A DNA stretch of 64,000 nucleotides from Flavobacterium cupreum. GTDB taxonomy: Bacteria; Bacteroidota; Bacteroidia; Flavobacteriales; Flavobacteriaceae. Of the stretch, positions 7,605-15,169 are shown piece by piece (the first letter of the stretch is position 1; each line of letters starts with the position of its first letter). The position numbers and the translations under genes were made by a program. The notes beneath the pieces were generated by a model, which saw only the letters and a list, made by a program, of their open reading frames with translations, did not search any database and was not told the DNA's origin. The stretch spans positions 1 through 64,000 of the forward strand of contig NZ_QWDM01000005.1 of the NCBI RefSeq assembly GCF_003996965.1, written 5' to 3'.

Positions 7605-8516
7605 CTATACAAATGATTCGTCAATAAGTTCTTTATTGATCATCGCTCCGGCTAAAGATCCTGATGAAACTGCCATCGCAACTGATCTTGCCTGAATATG
7701 GCAATCACCGCTGGCATACACTCCCGGAGCCGTAGTTTTCTGAAAAGCATCGACTTTCAGTAAACCCTGTTCCGTTAATTCACAGCCTAAAGATTCCGGT
7801 AAAGGGCAATGTTGCTGAAAAGGTGCCTTAAAATAAATAGCTTTTACTGCTATTTTGGACTGATTTTGAAAGATGATTTGTCTAACATTCCCATTTTCAT
7901 GGTCGATGGCAGCGATTTCTTCTTCAATAATTTCAACTTTATGTTTCTTCAGGATTTGAGTTTGTTCTAAACTTAAAGTTGATCTTCCATTTGTGATCAG
8001 TCGCAGGTCTTTGGTCCAGTTCGAAATCATTTTTGCATATTCAAAACCCATATCACCATTGGCAATAATGGCCGTTTTCTCAGTTTTTACTTCATAGCCA
8101 TGACAGTAGGGACAATGTATAACTGATATACCCCAACATTCTGCAAAACCCGGAATTTCCGGAAGCAAATCTTTTACACCGGTGGCGAACAGGACTTTTT
8201 TAGAAGTGAATTGTTTTCCGGATTCGGTTTTAATTTCAAATCCGTTTTCAGTCCTGATAGCGCTTACTGCCAATCCATTATAAAACTGAACCGTATTGTA
8301 AAAATCCACCTGCACTTTCGCTTTAGCCGAAATAACAGCTGGTTTTTCGCCATCTTGTGTAATAAAATTATGCGAATGTGGCGTTTGTCGGTTACAAGGC
8401 AGGCCACTGTCAATAACCAGCACGTTTCGTAAAGAACGCCCCAGACTCATTGCTGCCGAAAGTCCGCTGTAACTTCCTCCAATGATAATAACTTCAAAAT
8501 TTGTTTGTTGTGTCAT
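7605..8516 (-). CDS. Thioredoxin-reductase-like FAD/NAD(P) oxidoreductase with CPYC
   Basis: The product is a 303-residue flavoprotein of the thioredoxin reductase fold. The FAD-binding loop is GGSYSG at 13-18, the redox-active pair is Cys135-Pro-Tyr-Cys138 in HCPYCHGYE, and the C-terminal FAD motif is VYASGDC near 267. Proteins with CPYCHGYE form a subgroup distinct from classical TrxB (usually CATC) and often have no known thioredoxin partner. The start overlaps the end of the MerC gene by 23 bp, so the two are translationally coupled and probably act in the same metal or thiol response. The NADPH-side motif is weak: GDMGFE replaces the usual GxGxxA/G. Confidence 0.87.
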   Translation of the reverse strand: MTQQTNFEVIIIGGSYSGLSAAMSLGRSLRNVLVIDSGLPCNRQTPHSHNFITQDGEKPAVISAKAKVQVDFYNTVQFYNGLAVSAIRTENGFEIKTESGKQFTSKKVLFATGVKDLLPEIPGFAECWGISVIHCPYCHGYEVKTEKTAIIANGDMGFEYAKMISNWTKDLRLITNGRSTLSLEQTQILKKHKVEIIEEEIAAIDHENGNVRQIIFQNQSKIAVKAIYFKAPFQQHCPLPESLGCELTEQGLLKVDAFQKTTAPGVYASGDCHIQARSVAMAVSSGSLAGAMINKELIDESFV

Positions 8517-8868
8517 GATTTTTTATTTTTTTATGTGATTGATAATTTAGAAAATGGCCAATGATCATTCCGATACCGCCAATAAAAATGAGGTCGAGAT
8601 GAATTTCGAAAAAAAGTTCACTCAAAACACTAATCCAAATCAATGACATTGAAATAAGGAGAATACTTGCGGTTAACAGATTTGATTTTTTAATAATTTT
8701 GAGAATTGAAAATAAGCCAATGCTGGCAAAAGTCAAGTCAATAAAAGGACTGTGACTTAATCCTAAAGGCAGAATGGTAAGCAACGGAAAGACCAAACAA
8801 TGCACCAGACAAATGGTTGCACTGGAAATTCCTAAAATATCGTAAACCGGTGTTGTCTTTTCCTTCAT
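8494..8868 (-). CDS. MerC-domain inner membrane protein
   Basis: This is a small integral membrane protein (124 residues) with four predicted membrane helices. The MerC-type vicinal metal-binding cysteines are Cys20 and Cys24 in the first helix (SATICLVHCLVFP). The C-terminus is basic and His-containing (HKKIKNHDTTNKF). MerC moves Hg(II) in mercury operons. In Bacteroidota, MerC-domain proteins beside Fur-family regulators, with no mer genes, more likely handle zinc or another metal. There is no merA or merR here, which supports that reading. It is the first gene of a pair with the TrxR-like flavoprotein and faces a divergent Fur-family gene. Confidence 0.87.
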   Translation of the reverse strand: MKEKTTPVYDILGISSATICLVHCLVFPLLTILPLGLSHSPFIDLTFASIGLFSILKIIKKSNLLTASILLISMSLIWISVLSELFFEIHLDLIFIGGIGMIIGHFLNYQSHKKIKNHDTTNKF

Positions 8869-8887
8869 TTCTTGTATATTTGATTAA

Positions 8888-8939
8888 TGCAATTAAGTTG
8901 CAAATATACATGAAAATAAGTATCGCAACTATGTTGCAA
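8888..8939. promoter_or_regulatory. merC promoter with two overlapping TGCAA-N-TTGCA palindromes
   Basis: On the minus strand a -33 TTG is followed after 17 nt by the -7 box TATATTTG (8908-8901), a good match to the Bacteroidota consensus. Palindrome 1, TGCAATTAAGTTGCA (8888-8902), touches the -7 box; palindrome 2, GCAACTATGTTGC (8925-8937), covers the -33 TTG. Both share CAA(C/T)-N-GTTGC-like halves. The position, next to a divergent Fur-family gene, suggests that this regulator represses the merC unit and perhaps itself. Confidence 0.65.
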
Positions 8940-8962
8940 TAATATAATTTAATTCATTTAGT

Positions 8963-9352
8963 ATGAAAACCACAAGGAACACTACAGCAAAGACGGCCGT
9001 TACAGAGATTCTTAGCAAATCTAAAACTGCTCTTTCACATTCCGAAATATATAAATTAACAGCTGATTTATGCAATCGTGTTACAATTTACAGGATATTG
9101 GATCGACTGGTGAATGATGATATTGTACATAAAATCGTTGACCTTGATGGTACGGTCAAATATGCAAAATGCCATCATTCGCATCCGGTAACGATACACA
9201 ATCATGCCCATTTCAGCTGCGAAAATTGTCACGAGATTACATGTCTGGAAAGTGTGAAGCCCAGTTACATTATTCCGCACAACTATAAAGTTACCGACAT
9301 CAATTTTACGTTATCAGGATTGTGTCCGAATTGTTTAAATTCTAACATTTAA
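8963..9352 (+). CDS. Fur-family metal-responsive repressor (Zur- or Fur-like)
   Basis: The protein has 129 residues with an N-terminal winged helix (about 10-65, with the recognition region NRVTIYRILDRLV) and a C-terminal metal and dimerisation domain. Two CxxC pairs for structural zinc are present: Cys86-Cys89 (SCENCHE) and Cys121-Cys124 (LCPNC). A His-rich stretch at 71-83 (HHSHPVTIHNHAH) supplies the sensing-site ligands. Length and motifs match short Bacteroidota Fur-family proteins annotated as Fur or Zur; which metal is sensed cannot be settled here. It diverges from merC across 94 bp holding two palindromes, and precedes mntH by 74 bp. Confidence 0.9.
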   Translation: MKTTRNTTAKTAVTEILSKSKTALSHSEIYKLTADLCNRVTIYRILDRLVNDDIVHKIVDLDGTVKYAKCHHSHPVTIHNHAHFSCENCHEITCLESVKPSYIIPHNYKVTDINFTLSGLCPNCLNSNI

Positions 9353-9353
9353 G

Positions 9354-9371
9354 TTTTAGACTTGCCTAAAA
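9354..9371 (+). promoter_or_regulatory. Candidate DtxR/MntR-type operator upstream of mntH
   Basis: TTTTAGACTTGCCTAAAA is an 18-bp dyad (7 of 9 positions symmetric) placed just upstream of the mntH -33 element. DtxR-family boxes have TTTAGG/CCTAAA-like halves, and an MntR gene follows mntH, so this is a plausible manganese operator. Confidence 0.45.
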
Positions 9372-9377
9372 ATATTG

Positions 9378-9418
9378 TTGCACGAATATAATTTATACTT
9401 ATATTTGTTGAAACAACA
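9378..9418 (+). promoter_or_regulatory. mntH: mntH promoter with a start-site palindrome
   Basis: The -33 TTG (9378-9380) is separated by 19 nt from the -7 box TATATTTG (9400-9407), a textbook Bacteroidota promoter 20 bp before the ATG. A perfect dyad TGTTG-AAA-CAACA (9406-9418) overlaps the end of the -7 box and the expected transcription start, where a bound repressor would block initiation. Confidence 0.7.
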
Positions 9419-9426
9419 TTTCTACA

Positions 9427-11298
9427 ATGACCAAATCTCTAGAAGAAGTTCACCAATCGGTTGCAACAGAGCATAAAAAAACAGGATTCAGAAAAATATT
9501 AGCCTTTTTAGGTCCGGCCTATTTAGTAAGTGTAGGATATATGGATCCCGGAAACTGGGCGACAGACATTGCCGGAGGCAGCCAGTTCGGTTATTCTTTG
9601 CTTTGGGTTTTGTTAATGAGTAATTTAATGGCTTTATTGCTTCAAAGCTTAAGTGCCCGTCTGGGAATCGTAACACAAAGAGATTTAGCACAAGCTTCCC
9701 GCGAAACGTACTCGAAGTTTATCAATTACATCCTGTACTTCCTGGCTGAAATTGCGATTGCAGCCTGTGATCTGGCCGAAGTGTTAGGAATGGCCATCGG
9801 AATCAATCTTCTTTTTGATATTCCGCTGATCGAAGGCGTTTTGATTACGGTTTTGGATACTTTCTTATTACTCTTCCTCATTAACAAAGGCATACGTAAA
9901 ATGGAGGCTTTTATAATTGTTCTCGTAGCGATTATTGGATTTTCATTTATTTTCGAAATGATTTTTGCAGAACCGGAGCTTGATAAAGTGCTGTACGGAC
10001 TTATTCCTTCCATGCCGAATTCTGCTGCTTTGTATATTGCTATCGGGATTATTGGTGCAACGGTAATGCCTCACAATTTATACTTACACTCCTCATTAGT
10101 ACAGACCCGTAAATTCGATCGTACTCCTGCGGGAATCAAACAAGCTTTGAAATACAATTTTATAGATTCTACTATAGCTTTAAACCTTGCGTTTTTCGTC
10201 AATGCCGCCATTTTGATTCTGGCCGCAGCCACATTTTATAAAAACGGAATGTTTGAAGTTGCCGAAATACAGGATGCCCATCAATTTTTACAACCCTTAC
10301 TGGGAACAAAATGGGCACCGATTTTATTTGCGGTGGCCTTAATTGCTGCAGGACAAAGTTCTACGGTAACAGGAACGTTAGCCGGACAAATTGTAATGGA
10401 AGGGTACCTGAATTTACGCATACAGCCCTGGGTACGAAGAATCATAACCCGTTTAATTGCCATTGTACCCGCCGTTATCGTGATTTTGATCTATGGCGAA
10501 AGCGTTACCGGGAAATTATTGATTCTGAGTCAGGTTATTTTAAGTTTACAGTTGGGTTTTGCGATTATTCCGCTGATTCATTTTGTGAGCGATAAAACCA
10601 AAATGAAAGGTTTCCATATTTCTCGAATCACCCAGGTCGTGGCCTGGATTATTGCTTTGATTATTGTTTCGCTAAATGCGAAATTGGTTTATGACGAAAT
10701 TACTTCCTGGCTGGAAAGTGCCAGTCACCCGCTGATTCTTTGGTTTACCGTGGTTCCGCTTGCTTTTGGATTTTTAGCTTTGCTCCTTTATATAATTGCA
10801 AAACCTTTTATCGCAAGGGCCAAATCAGATATTGAGAATCATTCCCCTCATCATTTAAAACTACAATATTCCCCAAGAGAAACGTACAGCAAGAAAAACA
10901 TAGCCATTTCTGTAGATTTTTCCAAAGCCGATGAAGCGGCGCTAAACAATGCCTTTGAACTGGGCGGAATTGACGCGCAATACACCTTAATTCATATTGT
11001 AGAAACTGTTGGTGCGTTAATGTACGGTGGACATGTGGACGATCACGAAACCACGATCGATGAAAAATTATTATTAGAATACAAAGAAATGCTTTCGCAG
11101 AAGGGCTTCAGAATCGAAACCGAACTGGGTTTCGGAAAACCCAATACCGTGATTCCGAAGATTATCAACGCCGGTAATTTTGATGTTTTGGTCATGGGAA
11201 CCCACGGCCACACCGGACTAAAAGATATTTTATTTGGAACAACCGTAGACAAATTGAGACATAAAATTTCAATACCTTTGTTGATTGTTAAAAGATAG
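9427..11298 (+). CDS. mntH: Nramp manganese/divalent metal transporter fused to a UspA domain
   Basis: Residues 1 to about 470 form an Nramp (MntH) proton-coupled Mn(II)/Fe(II) transporter with 11 or more membrane helices. Metal-binding signatures are DPGN at 40-43 in helix 1 and MPHNLYLHS in helix 6. After a linker, residues of about 489-623 make a universal stress protein domain with the complete ATP-binding signature G-x2-G-x9-G-T (GTHGHTGLKDILFGTT, 591-606). Standard MntH proteins end at about 410-450 residues, so the UspA part is a true C-terminal cytoplasmic extension and may tune transport to nucleotide state. The gene has its own promoter with two operator-like dyads and is followed by mntR. 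No frameshift is seen at the domain junction. Confidence 0.93.
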   Translation: MTKSLEEVHQSVATEHKKTGFRKILAFLGPAYLVSVGYMDPGNWATDIAGGSQFGYSLLWVLLMSNLMALLLQSLSARLGIVTQRDLAQASRETYSKFINYILYFLAEIAIAACDLAEVLGMAIGINLLFDIPLIEGVLITVLDTFLLLFLINKGIRKMEAFIIVLVAIIGFSFIFEMIFAEPELDKVLYGLIPSMPNSAALYIAIGIIGATVMPHNLYLHSSLVQTRKFDRTPAGIKQALKYNFIDSTIALNLAFFVNAAILILAAATFYKNGMFEVAEIQDAHQFLQPLLGTKWAPILFAVALIAAGQSSTVTGTLAGQIVMEGYLNLRIQPWVRRIITRLIAIVPAVIVILIYGESVTGKLLILSQVILSLQLGFAIIPLIHFVSDKTKMKGFHISRITQVVAWIIALIIVSLNAKLVYDEITSWLESASHPLILWFTVVPLAFGFLALLLYIIAKPFIARAKSDIENHSPHHLKLQYSPRETYSKKNIAISVDFSKADEAALNNAFELGGIDAQYTLIHIVETVGALMYGGHVDDHETTIDEKLLLEYKEMLSQKGFRIETELGFGKPNTVIPKIINAGNFDVLVMGTHGHTGLKDILFGTTVDKLRHKISIPLLIVKR

Positions 11299-11304
11299 AT
11301 GCAA

Positions 11305-11372
11305 AGTGCCAGAGTGACAAAGGTACAAAGGTTTAGAAACTATGAGCCTTTGTACCTTTGCAACTTTGAACC
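11305..11372. repeat. Hairpin between mntH and mntR made of CAAAGGTACAAAGG arms
   Basis: CAAAGGTACAAAGG (11318-11331) pairs perfectly with CCTTTGTACCTTTG (11347-11360) over a 15-nt loop, and outer words GCAAAGT and CAACTTTG extend the stem. It lies 19 bp past the mntH stop codon and ends 27 bp before the mntR ATG, so it may attenuate transcription into mntR. The words are the same as at 1918-2095. Confidence 0.65.
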
Positions 11373-11386
11373 TCAAAAAATAAAAA

Positions 11387-12040
11387 ATGACTTTTTCAGA
11401 AGAAAATTATCTAAAATCGATATATCACCTTACGACTTCCAACGATTCGGAAGTAAGTACGAACGCTATTGCAGAAATGATGGAAACGAAAGCTTCCTCG
11501 GTTACGGATATGCTTAAAAAGCTGGCGGAGAAAGATTTGGTTCATTATAAAAAGTATCAGGGAGTCTCCCTGACAGAAAATGGCAAACTTGCCGCAAAAA
11601 TGATTGTTCGAAAACATCGTTTATGGGAAGTCTTTTTGGTTGAAAAATTAAATTTCTCCTGGGATGAGGTTCACGATATCGCCGAACAGCTCGAACACAT
11701 TAAATCAGAGCAATTGATTAACCGACTGGATGATTTCTTGGGAAATCCAACCGAAGATCCGCATGGGGATCCGATTCCGGATGCGAATGGAAGAATCGTT
11801 AAGATCGAGAAATACCTGCTTTCTGAATTAAATGAAGGGCAAACCGGAGTTTGTGTCGGTGTAAAAGATACTTCTTCAGAGTTTTTGAAGTATCTGGACA
11901 AACAGGAAATTGCTTTGGGATCAAAAATCGAATTTATTTCAAAAGAGTCATTCGATTTATCGTTACGAATAAAAGTGGATAGCAGAGAACTGTGTATTTC
12001 TAATAAAATCGCTTCGAATTTGTTTGTGAAGCTGGTTTAG
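11387..12040 (+). CDS. mntR: MntR/DtxR-family manganese-dependent regulator
   Basis: The product is a 217-residue metalloregulator. Residues 1-60 form the winged-helix DNA-binding domain (TNAIAEMMETKASSVTDMLKKL), 65-135 the dimerisation and metal-binding domain with the expected His, Glu and Asp ligands (KHRLWEVFLVEKL, HDIAEQLEHIKSE, DPHGDPIP), and about 145-217 a FeoA/SH3-like C-terminal domain. This three-domain layout is of the long MntR/IdeR kind. Placement directly after mntH, plus dyads in the mntH promoter, makes it the probable manganese sensor repressing mntH. A TTG- or GTG-started longer version is possible, but the ATG at 11387 fits the family. Confidence 0.9.
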   Translation: MTFSEENYLKSIYHLTTSNDSEVSTNAIAEMMETKASSVTDMLKKLAEKDLVHYKKYQGVSLTENGKLAAKMIVRKHRLWEVFLVEKLNFSWDEVHDIAEQLEHIKSEQLINRLDDFLGNPTEDPHGDPIPDANGRIVKIEKYLLSELNEGQTGVCVGVKDTSSEFLKYLDKQEIALGSKIEFISKESFDLSLRIKVDSRELCISNKIASNLFVKLV

Positions 12041-12110
12041 AGAGTTGTTTCACGGAGATTCGCGAAGGATTATACAGAGAATCACAAAGATTTTATCTTT
12101 TTGTCAGACT

Positions 12111-12177
12111 TAGCGAAGTCGAATGCAGCTTTGTGGAGTTACTTCGCCGGAATCCGACTTCGCTAAGTCTGACAAAC
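12111..12177. repeat. Long imperfect inverted repeat with GTCAGACTTAGCGAAGTCG arms
   Basis: TTTGTCAGACTTAGCGAAGTCG (from 12111) is perfectly complementary to CGACTTCGCTAAGTCTGACAAA (ending at 12176), with about 22 nt unpaired between them. It begins some 70 bp after mntR stops and could terminate it. The sequence looks like a dispersed intergenic repeat rather than a unique regulatory site. Confidence 0.65.
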
Positions 12178-12189
12178 CAGGTGCTCTCT

Positions 12190-12262
12190 AGCCCCGATAG
12201 CAGTGGAAATCCTTTTGTGGCGTGGTTCGCCACAAAAGATTGAAACGGATAGCGGGATTAGC
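12190..12262. repeat. Structured extragenic element with GCCCCGATAG ... GGATAGCGGG ends
   Basis: An 11-bp perfect hairpin, CTTTTGTGGCG with CGCCACAAAAG around TGGTT, is nested inside weaker pairs (AATC/GATT, CCCG/CGGG). The outer words GCCCCGATAGC and GGATAGCGGGATTAGCTCC give a multi-stem fold. I have the impression of similar elements between many Flavobacterium genes, which would make it a repetitive extragenic or small RNA-like element; that needs a genome scan. It lies 20 bp past the end of the minus-strand gene at 12283. Confidence 0.5.
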
Positions 12263-12282
12263 TCCTACAACCAATCCTGGTA

Positions 12283-12681
12283 TTAAACAATGCCCTTCTC
12301 GATCATTTCAAGCATTACGGGTGAAGCATTTTTAAAGGTCGGCTCTTGTTCGATAATACTTCCTGCATTCTTTTTGTTTACTTTAAAAGTCACATCATTG
12401 TCTGTTGTAAACAACAAAGCGGTCAAAAACGGATTTTTAATGTAAGTTCCCAACACCAATAGTGCTTCGTCTAAAGTGTGAATGCTTTCTGTTTCTTCGG
12501 TTTTATAACGGGTCGTCAGTGAAATTGAATAGGTGTTATCTTCATTTAATACCAAACGAAAATAGATGTTTTTGATTTCGGTATCTCCAATCGTTTTGGC
12601 CAGAGTGAGTTTGGCAAAAGTGCCGGCTTGGATGCTTTCTTTGACGCGTTCGCAAAAAAGAGCAAATATAGGTTCGTACAT
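12283..12681 (-). CDS. Small protein of unknown function, possibly a cut-down methyltransferase N-domain
   Basis: The product has 132 residues, with no signal peptide or membrane segment. An alternating beta/alpha pattern (FAKLTLAKTIGDTEIKNIYF, NTYSISLTTRY, LDEALLVLGTYIKNPFLTALLFTTDNDVTFKVNKK) is reminiscent of the N-terminal domain that precedes a Bacteroidota class I SAM-dependent methyltransferase of about 390 residues. No methyltransferase motifs follow, and the frame ends next to the structured repeat at 12190-12262. It could therefore be a stand-alone paralogue or a gene shortened by that element. The resemblance is from memory and weak. The start codon is ATG at 12681. Confidence 0.6.
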   Translation of the reverse strand: MYEPIFALFCERVKESIQAGTFAKLTLAKTIGDTEIKNIYFRLVLNEDNTYSISLTTRYKTEETESIHTLDEALLVLGTYIKNPFLTALLFTTDNDVTFKVNKKNAGSIIEQEPTFKNASPVMLEMIEKGIV

Positions 12682-12754
12682 TTTTTTAGGTTCTAAGGTT
12701 CTGAGATGCTAAGGTTCTAAGTTTTTTAATCTTTGAGCAATTTTGTGTTAATCC

Positions 12755-12823
12755 AATCGCAAGGTTCGCTAAGTTTTTAATTTCCTTGTGCCCTTTGCGT
12801 AATACCTTGCGAACTTTGCGGTT
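12755..12823. repeat. Imperfect inverted repeat downstream of the enoyl-CoA hydratase gene
   Basis: AATCGCAAGGTTCGC (12755-12769) is nearly complementary to GCGAACTTTGCGGTT (12809-12823). It lies right after the hydratase stop codon behind a T-run on the minus strand, so it may terminate the histidine kinase-hydratase transcript. The inner words (CCTTGTG, CTTTGCG) repeat the same theme. Confidence 0.5.
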
Positions 12824-12831
12824 AAAAAAAA

Positions 12832-13614
12832 TTATTTTCCTGTAAATTCAGCTTTGCGTTTTTCAAGGAATGCTGTTGTTCCCTCTTTAAAATCCTGAGT
12901 TCCGAAGCATTTTCCGAAAGATTTTATTTCAGTTTCAAAACCATCTTTTCCATCTTTGTAGTTGGCATTAATGGATTTTATTGCTCTGCTGATGGCAAAG
13001 GGGGCATTTTTAATAATCTTTTGTGCAATTCCTTTTGTAAAATCCAAAAGTTCAGCGGGAGCTGTCACATGATTGACCAGACCGTATTGTTTAGCTTCTT
13101 CTGCCGAAATCATGGCTGCCGTCATAATCATTTCCATCGCACGGCCTTTACCTACTAACTGAGGCAAACGCTGTGTTCCTCCGTAACCCGGAATAAGTCC
13201 CAAAGTTACTTCCGGCAATCCCATTTTAGCATTGTCTGAAGCCACTCTGAAATGACAGGCCATTGCCAGTTCTAATCCACCGCCCAGTGCAAAACCATTA
13301 ACGGCAGCAATTACGGGTTTCTTTAAATTTTCAATGAAGTCGAATAGTGATTCTTGTCCTTCAGCTGCTAACATTGCACCTTCAACAACGGTATAATTGG
13401 CAAATTCCGAAATATCGGCTCCGGCTACAAATGCTTTTTCGCCACTTCCGGTAATGATAATCACGCGAACGTCATCATTTTTCCCTAACATTTTTATGGC
13501 CTTACTCAGGTCGCTGATTGTCGCTTTGTTCAGAGCGTTTAGTTTGGCAGGTCTGTTTATTGTTACGGTTGCAATTTTTTCTTCAATTGAGATCAAAAGA
13601 TTTTCGTAGTTCAT
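12832..13614 (-). CDS. Enoyl-CoA hydratase/isomerase family protein
   Basis: The 260-residue crotonase-fold enzyme hydrates trans-2-enoyl-CoA thioesters in fatty acid or butyryl-CoA metabolism. The oxyanion-hole segments are AGADISEF and NGFALGGGLELAMAC. Catalytic Glu residues are expected in the GGLELAM and GLPEVTLGLIPGYGGTQRL stretches, and both are present, as in true hydratases. The ATG at 13614 is chosen because the homology starts at MNYENLLISIEEKIATVTINRP and because this start lies 10 bp after the kinase stop codon at 13625. A longer frame from 13686 would overlap the kinase by 62 bp. The exact CoA substrate cannot be told. Confidence 0.9.
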   Translation of the reverse strand: MNYENLLISIEEKIATVTINRPAKLNALNKATISDLSKAIKMLGKNDDVRVIIITGSGEKAFVAGADISEFANYTVVEGAMLAAEGQESLFDFIENLKKPVIAAVNGFALGGGLELAMACHFRVASDNAKMGLPEVTLGLIPGYGGTQRLPQLVGKGRAMEMIMTAAMISAEEAKQYGLVNHVTAPAELLDFTKGIAQKIIKNAPFAISRAIKSINANYKDGKDGFETEIKSFGKCFGTQDFKEGTTAFLEKRKAEFTGK

Positions 13615-13624
13615 AACGCTGTTT

Positions 13625-15097
13625 TTATGAGTTGGTGATCGGTAATGAAACTGTGAATGTGGTTCCTTTTCCGTAAGTTGATTCAAAGGTAATTGTTCCT
13701 TTGTAATTTTCGATGATGTTTTTTATAATTCCGAGTCCAAGACCCATTCCACTTGTTTTGGTGGTAAACTTTGGCTCAAAAATGCGGCTTGTATCCAGTT
13801 TCTGAATTCCGATTCCGTTGTCTTTTACGGCAATTTCAACGTTATTATTCCTGCGTTTCACCGTTACGACAATCGATTTATGAAACTGGCTTTCCGGAAT
13901 GGCCTGGGTGGCATTTTTAACCAGGTTGGTAATAATACGGATCAATTGCGTACGATCCATTTTGGAGATGATATTTTCTTCTTCGCTTTCAAAAACAATA
14001 TAGTCTTCATTGAAAATATCCAGGGAAAGTTCGACCACTTCAACCACATTTAAGGTTTCGTTCTGTTGGGCCGGCATCGAGGCAAAATTCGAAAACGCCG
14101 AAGCCACCGCTGTCATGGTATCAATCTGCTGAATTAACGTTTCGGAATAATCGTTTAATTTCTGTTTTACATCGGGGGCAGTCGGATCAAATTTTCGCTG
14201 AAAACTCTGCACTGTCAGACGCATTGGCGTAAGCGGATTTTTAATTTCGTGGGCTACTTGTTTCGCCATTTCACGCCAGGCTTCCTCACGTTCGCTCTGG
14301 GCCAGTTTGACCGCACTGGTTTCGAGTTTATCCACCATTCCGTTGTAGGCTTTAATCAGGAAATTGACTTCTTTACTATTCGCTTCCAGAACAATTTTCT
14401 CGTTTTTCTGATCCAGATTGGTTTCTTCGAGTCGGTCTGAAATTGTTTTTAAGGACTTGGTGATATAAGTCGAAAGGAAATAAGCCAGGGCAAAAGCAAC
14501 CAAAAGCATGAAGGAATATACCTGACTTAAACGGATCAAAAACGTATTCAATTCGTTGTCATAATATCCGTCATCTTCCAAATACGGGAGATTTAAAATC
14601 CCAAGCGGTTTGAACTTTTCATCTTTAATCAGACTGTAAGAGGATCTGTTTTTTACCCCGTCGATCGTCTTAATATCTACAAAACGCTTTTCAATGGAAG
14701 ACCGCACCAGTTTCAGAATGTACTCCGGAATGGGCGGCGGTGCTTTGTCGACGGCAAAAGATTCCTTGGAAGATTTGAGCAGTTTCCCGTCAAGGCTGTA
14801 AATATTAATTTCTATTTTATGGATCTGGGCCAGCTCGTGGATTTTATCTTTAAAAATCAAATCCAGATTTCCGGTCTTCAGCGGATAGGTCGTGGTAGAC
14901 AGCACATAGTTAATGTGTTCCTTTACCGCGTTTTCCTTGCGTTCGAGTCGTTCCTGATGGTATTCCTTGGCTTCGTTTTTAAATTGAATAATCGAAATGG
15001 AAGCCAGTAAAAAAGATGCCACAACAATCAATACAATCATCGACAGGAAAATCCTGGTACGCAAGGAAAGCATCGACATTTTGAAGTTGTTCAACAT
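13625..15097 (-). CDS. NtrY-like sensor histidine kinase
   Basis: The 490-residue membrane kinase has a transmembrane helix at about 15-38, a periplasmic sensor region (about 39-190), a second helix (about 193-213), HAMP (about 210-265), a HisKA dimerisation helix with the phospho-acceptor His283 in AHEIKNPLTPMRL, and an HATPase_c domain with N-box NLVKNATQAI, G1 DNGIGI, F-box IFEPKFTTK and G2 GMGLGLGI. The H-box is of the NtrY type. No response regulator is adjacent, so it is an orphan kinase here; the next gene, 10 bp on, is an enoyl-CoA hydratase. The periplasmic domain holds no sensor fold I can name. Confidence 0.92.
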   Translation of the reverse strand: MLNNFKMSMLSLRTRIFLSMIVLIVVASFLLASISIIQFKNEAKEYHQERLERKENAVKEHINYVLSTTTYPLKTGNLDLIFKDKIHELAQIHKIEINIYSLDGKLLKSSKESFAVDKAPPPIPEYILKLVRSSIEKRFVDIKTIDGVKNRSSYSLIKDEKFKPLGILNLPYLEDDGYYDNELNTFLIRLSQVYSFMLLVAFALAYFLSTYITKSLKTISDRLEETNLDQKNEKIVLEANSKEVNFLIKAYNGMVDKLETSAVKLAQSEREEAWREMAKQVAHEIKNPLTPMRLTVQSFQRKFDPTAPDVKQKLNDYSETLIQQIDTMTAVASAFSNFASMPAQQNETLNVVEVVELSLDIFNEDYIVFESEEENIISKMDRTQLIRIITNLVKNATQAIPESQFHKSIVVTVKRRNNNVEIAVKDNGIGIQKLDTSRIFEPKFTTKTSGMGLGLGIIKNIIENYKGTITFESTYGKGTTFTVSLPITNS

Positions 15098-15106
15098 AGT
15101 TTTAAG

Positions 15107-15169
15107 TTATGAATTATAAGTTATGAGTTATGCGTCATAAACTTACAACTCATAACTCAAAACTCATAA
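15107..15169. repeat. Word repeats AGTTATGA / TCATAACT forming a hairpin
   Basis: Copies of AAGTTATGA on the left (15109-15135) face copies of TCATAACT on the right (15150-15169), giving a long AT-rich stem between hemJ and the histidine kinase gene. It may terminate hemJ transcription, which ends at 15170 on the minus strand. No gene is seen. Confidence 0.5.

Noticed and set aside
8494..8868. Mercury resistance operon
   Set aside because: Only a MerC-domain protein is present; merR, merA, merP and merT are absent, and the regulator is Fur-family.
13615..13686. Extended enoyl-CoA hydratase start
   Set aside because: It would overlap the histidine kinase gene by 62 bp and adds non-homologous sequence.
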